7,147 nucleotides of DNA from the NCBI GenBank assembly GCA_030592625.1, contig JAUVIY010000133.1:1-7147 (forward strand), read 5' to 3'. The position numbers were made by a program, and so were the translations under genes. The notes under the pieces were generated by a model. The model was not told the origin of the DNA and did no database searches. It saw nothing but the letters and a program-made list of their open reading frames with translations. This DNA comes from Spirochaeta sp. (GTDB lineage Bacteria; Spirochaetota; Spirochaetia; DSM-2461). Positions within the stretch are counted from its first letter, which is position 1. Each line of letters begins with the position of its first letter. This document shows positions 5,901 to 7,147 of this stretch, piece after piece.

Positions 5901-7147
5901 TCAACGCCCGATTTCTTTGATCCTCACTGTTACAGGTCTGTCGGACAAGTCTGCATCCAGGGGTAAACCCATGGCAAGCGACCAGACCCGTCTTTCGCCT
6001 TTGGACATTGGAGGTTCTTCCCTGCTGACTGCATTATGGGAATAATCCTGCAGATCTGAACCGAGGGATAAGTCCAGGGACAGATATGACAAATCTCCGA
6101 TCCCTGTATTTTTAATGGCCAGATCCATCAGCAGTACCTGCCTGTCGTAGGCTTCGATTGTCTTAAAGCTGCGGATTTCTGCTGAAAGGGAAGTACCGTC
6201 GGGTCGGGCGGCGTCCCATACAATCCCGGGTTCAGAGGGAATCCACTGTGGTATGTCCTGAGAAATCTCCATCTCAAAGGGTATCAGTTCCAGCCGATCG
6301 ACATTTTCTTCTGAGTCGGCCAGCCACCTGAATAACGACAGGACTTCGCTGTCACCTGGAATCAGGATCGGCGCCGTTTCATCCCTGACGGTCCAGGGTA
6401 CTGCGAACAGGGCATTACCGGCGGCATCACGGCCCCGGATAAGGAGTTTGAGTTTTCCCAGATAACCGTTTGATGTTCTCAGGCGCCCGCGAATATTCAT
6501 GAAAGATGCATCATTCCGGCGGCCAACGGTTGCAAGAATTATTTCCGCGTCCAGATTGCCGCCTGTCAGACCTGCGGTGTCGACTTCGATATTTCTCGAT
6601 TCCGGTGTCGCTTCACCGCTCAGTACAAATGAGGAATTGCCTGAAATGCCGGACGCCGGACTGAAGAGATTCACAACCCAGTCCATCTGCCACCAGATCA
6701 TAGCTCCCAGGAGTCCGGCAAGAACGAGTGCCGGTATGATGTAACGTTTGTATCTGACGGCCAGGAAGTCTGCATTCATCCTGCGGTATTCCTGGAGAAA
6801 CTGTCTGGCTTCCATGTCTCGGGGATTCAGATCCAGGGCCTTTCGGGCCAGCTTTATGGCACGTTGACGGTCGTTACGGCCGTAACCAATCTCCAGCGAT
6901 CTCTGGAGATAGACTCCGGCCAGTTCGAGCCTGGGACGGGAGTCCATGGGCCGCAGCTGGGACGCCCGGGCCAGTTCCGCCGCCGCCTGACCGTATGAAT
7001 TTCCGGCCAAAGCGGTGCGAGCACGGCGGATGTGATTTTCCGCCAACAGATCCAGTTTATCCCTGTCGCTTTCGGTCAGGCGAATTTCTCTTCTCAGTGC
7101 TCTCAATTCGGCAGGGGAGGGTGGTTCGTCTTCCGGCCAGTTCTCCA
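5901..7147 (-). CDS. TPR and single-membrane-helix protein with beta-rich C-terminal domain (5' end outside window)
   Basis: The minus-strand frame runs from the right edge to a TGA at 5903-5901, giving 414 visible residues. A TTG at 7106 could be read as a start, but the frame continues coding-like upstream of it (ENWPEDEPPSP...), so the true start is probably beyond the window. Numbering from the first visible codon, residues about 30-125 form TPR-like helical repeats (ALAGNSYGQAAAELARASQL; RAIKLARKALDLNPRD). A basic stretch (YRRMNADFLAVRYKRY) then precedes one membrane helix at about 135-152 (YIIPALVLAGLLGAMIWW). The remaining 260 or so residues look beta-rich with no recognised motif. The positive-inside rule places the TPRs in the cytoplasm and the large domain in the periplasm. 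I do not recognise the family. It is convergent with the TrpR-like gene, 13 bases apart, with no visible terminator between them. Confidence 0.8.
   Translation of the reverse strand, partial: ENWPEDEPPSPAELRALRREIRLTESDRDKLDLLAENHIRRARTALAGNSYGQAAAELARASQLRPMDSRPRLELAGVYLQRSLEIGYGRNDRQRAIKLARKALDLNPRDMEARQFLQEYRRMNADFLAVRYKRYIIPALVLAGLLGAMIWWQMDWVVNLFSPASGISGNSSFVLSGEATPESRNIEVDTAGLTGGNLDAEIILATVGRRNDASFMNIRGRLRTSNGYLGKLKLLIRGRDAAGNALFAVPWTVRDETAPILIPGDSEVLSLFRWLADSEENVDRLELIPFEMEISQDIPQWIPSEPGIVWDAARPDGTSLSAEIRSFKTIEAYDRQVLLMDLAIKNTGIGDLSYLSLDLSLGSDLQDYSHNAVSREEPPMSKGERRVWSLAMGLPLDADLSDRPVTVRIKEIGR

Noticed and set aside
7104..7106. TTG at 7106 as the true start of the minus-strand TPR gene
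   Set aside because: The frame stays open and coding-like to the window edge and no ribosome site is seen before the TTG; treated as partial.

Overview
The window looks like part of a spirochaete chromosome. The main evidence is gene order: a murG, cvpA, clamp-loader-like gene, PAS histidine kinase, then an NtrC-type response regulator. From memory this is the arrangement around hk2/rrp2 in Borrelia burgdorferi (BB0767 murG, BB0766 cvpA, BB0764 hk2, BB0763 rrp2), and a similar cluster occurs in Treponema. Base composition by eye is a little above half G+C, well above Borrelia, so a free-living or environmental Spirochaetales member is more likely. The lineage is an inference; no rRNA or other phylogenetic marker is present.

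Layout. Positions 1-156 hold the C-terminal tail of a membrane protein. After a 59-base gap comes a tight plus-strand operon: murG (216-1304), cvpA (1301-1837), a DNA polymerase III delta-prime-like gene (1837-3003), a soluble PAS histidine kinase (3003-4163) and a sigma-54 activator response regulator (4160-5557). All four internal junctions overlap, by 4, 1, 1 and 4 bases, which points to translational coupling and one shared transcript. A TrpR-like small regulator follows (5594-5887). It may have its own sigma-70-type promoter, which overlaps the response-regulator stop codon. A minus-strand gene (5901 to the right edge, 5' end outside) converges on it with only 13 bases between the stop codons. 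It encodes a TPR, single-membrane-helix, beta-rich protein of unknown function.

How the genes fit together. The kinase and regulator form a complete phosphorelay: conserved H-box His, receiver Asp, intact GAFTGA loop and Fis-type HTH. They should control sigma-54-dependent genes elsewhere, since I see no convincing sigma-54 promoter here. The upstream genes are housekeeping: lipid II synthesis, a CvpA membrane protein and a clamp-loader subunit. Joining them to a global signalling pair on one transcript is the most notable property of the locus. Other points worth a second look are a delta-prime with a large insertion, a TrpR homologue that keeps most but not all of the tryptophan pocket, and the near-leaderless promoter arrangement of that regulator. 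I found no mobile element, CRISPR array, tRNA, rRNA or convincing intrinsic terminator.
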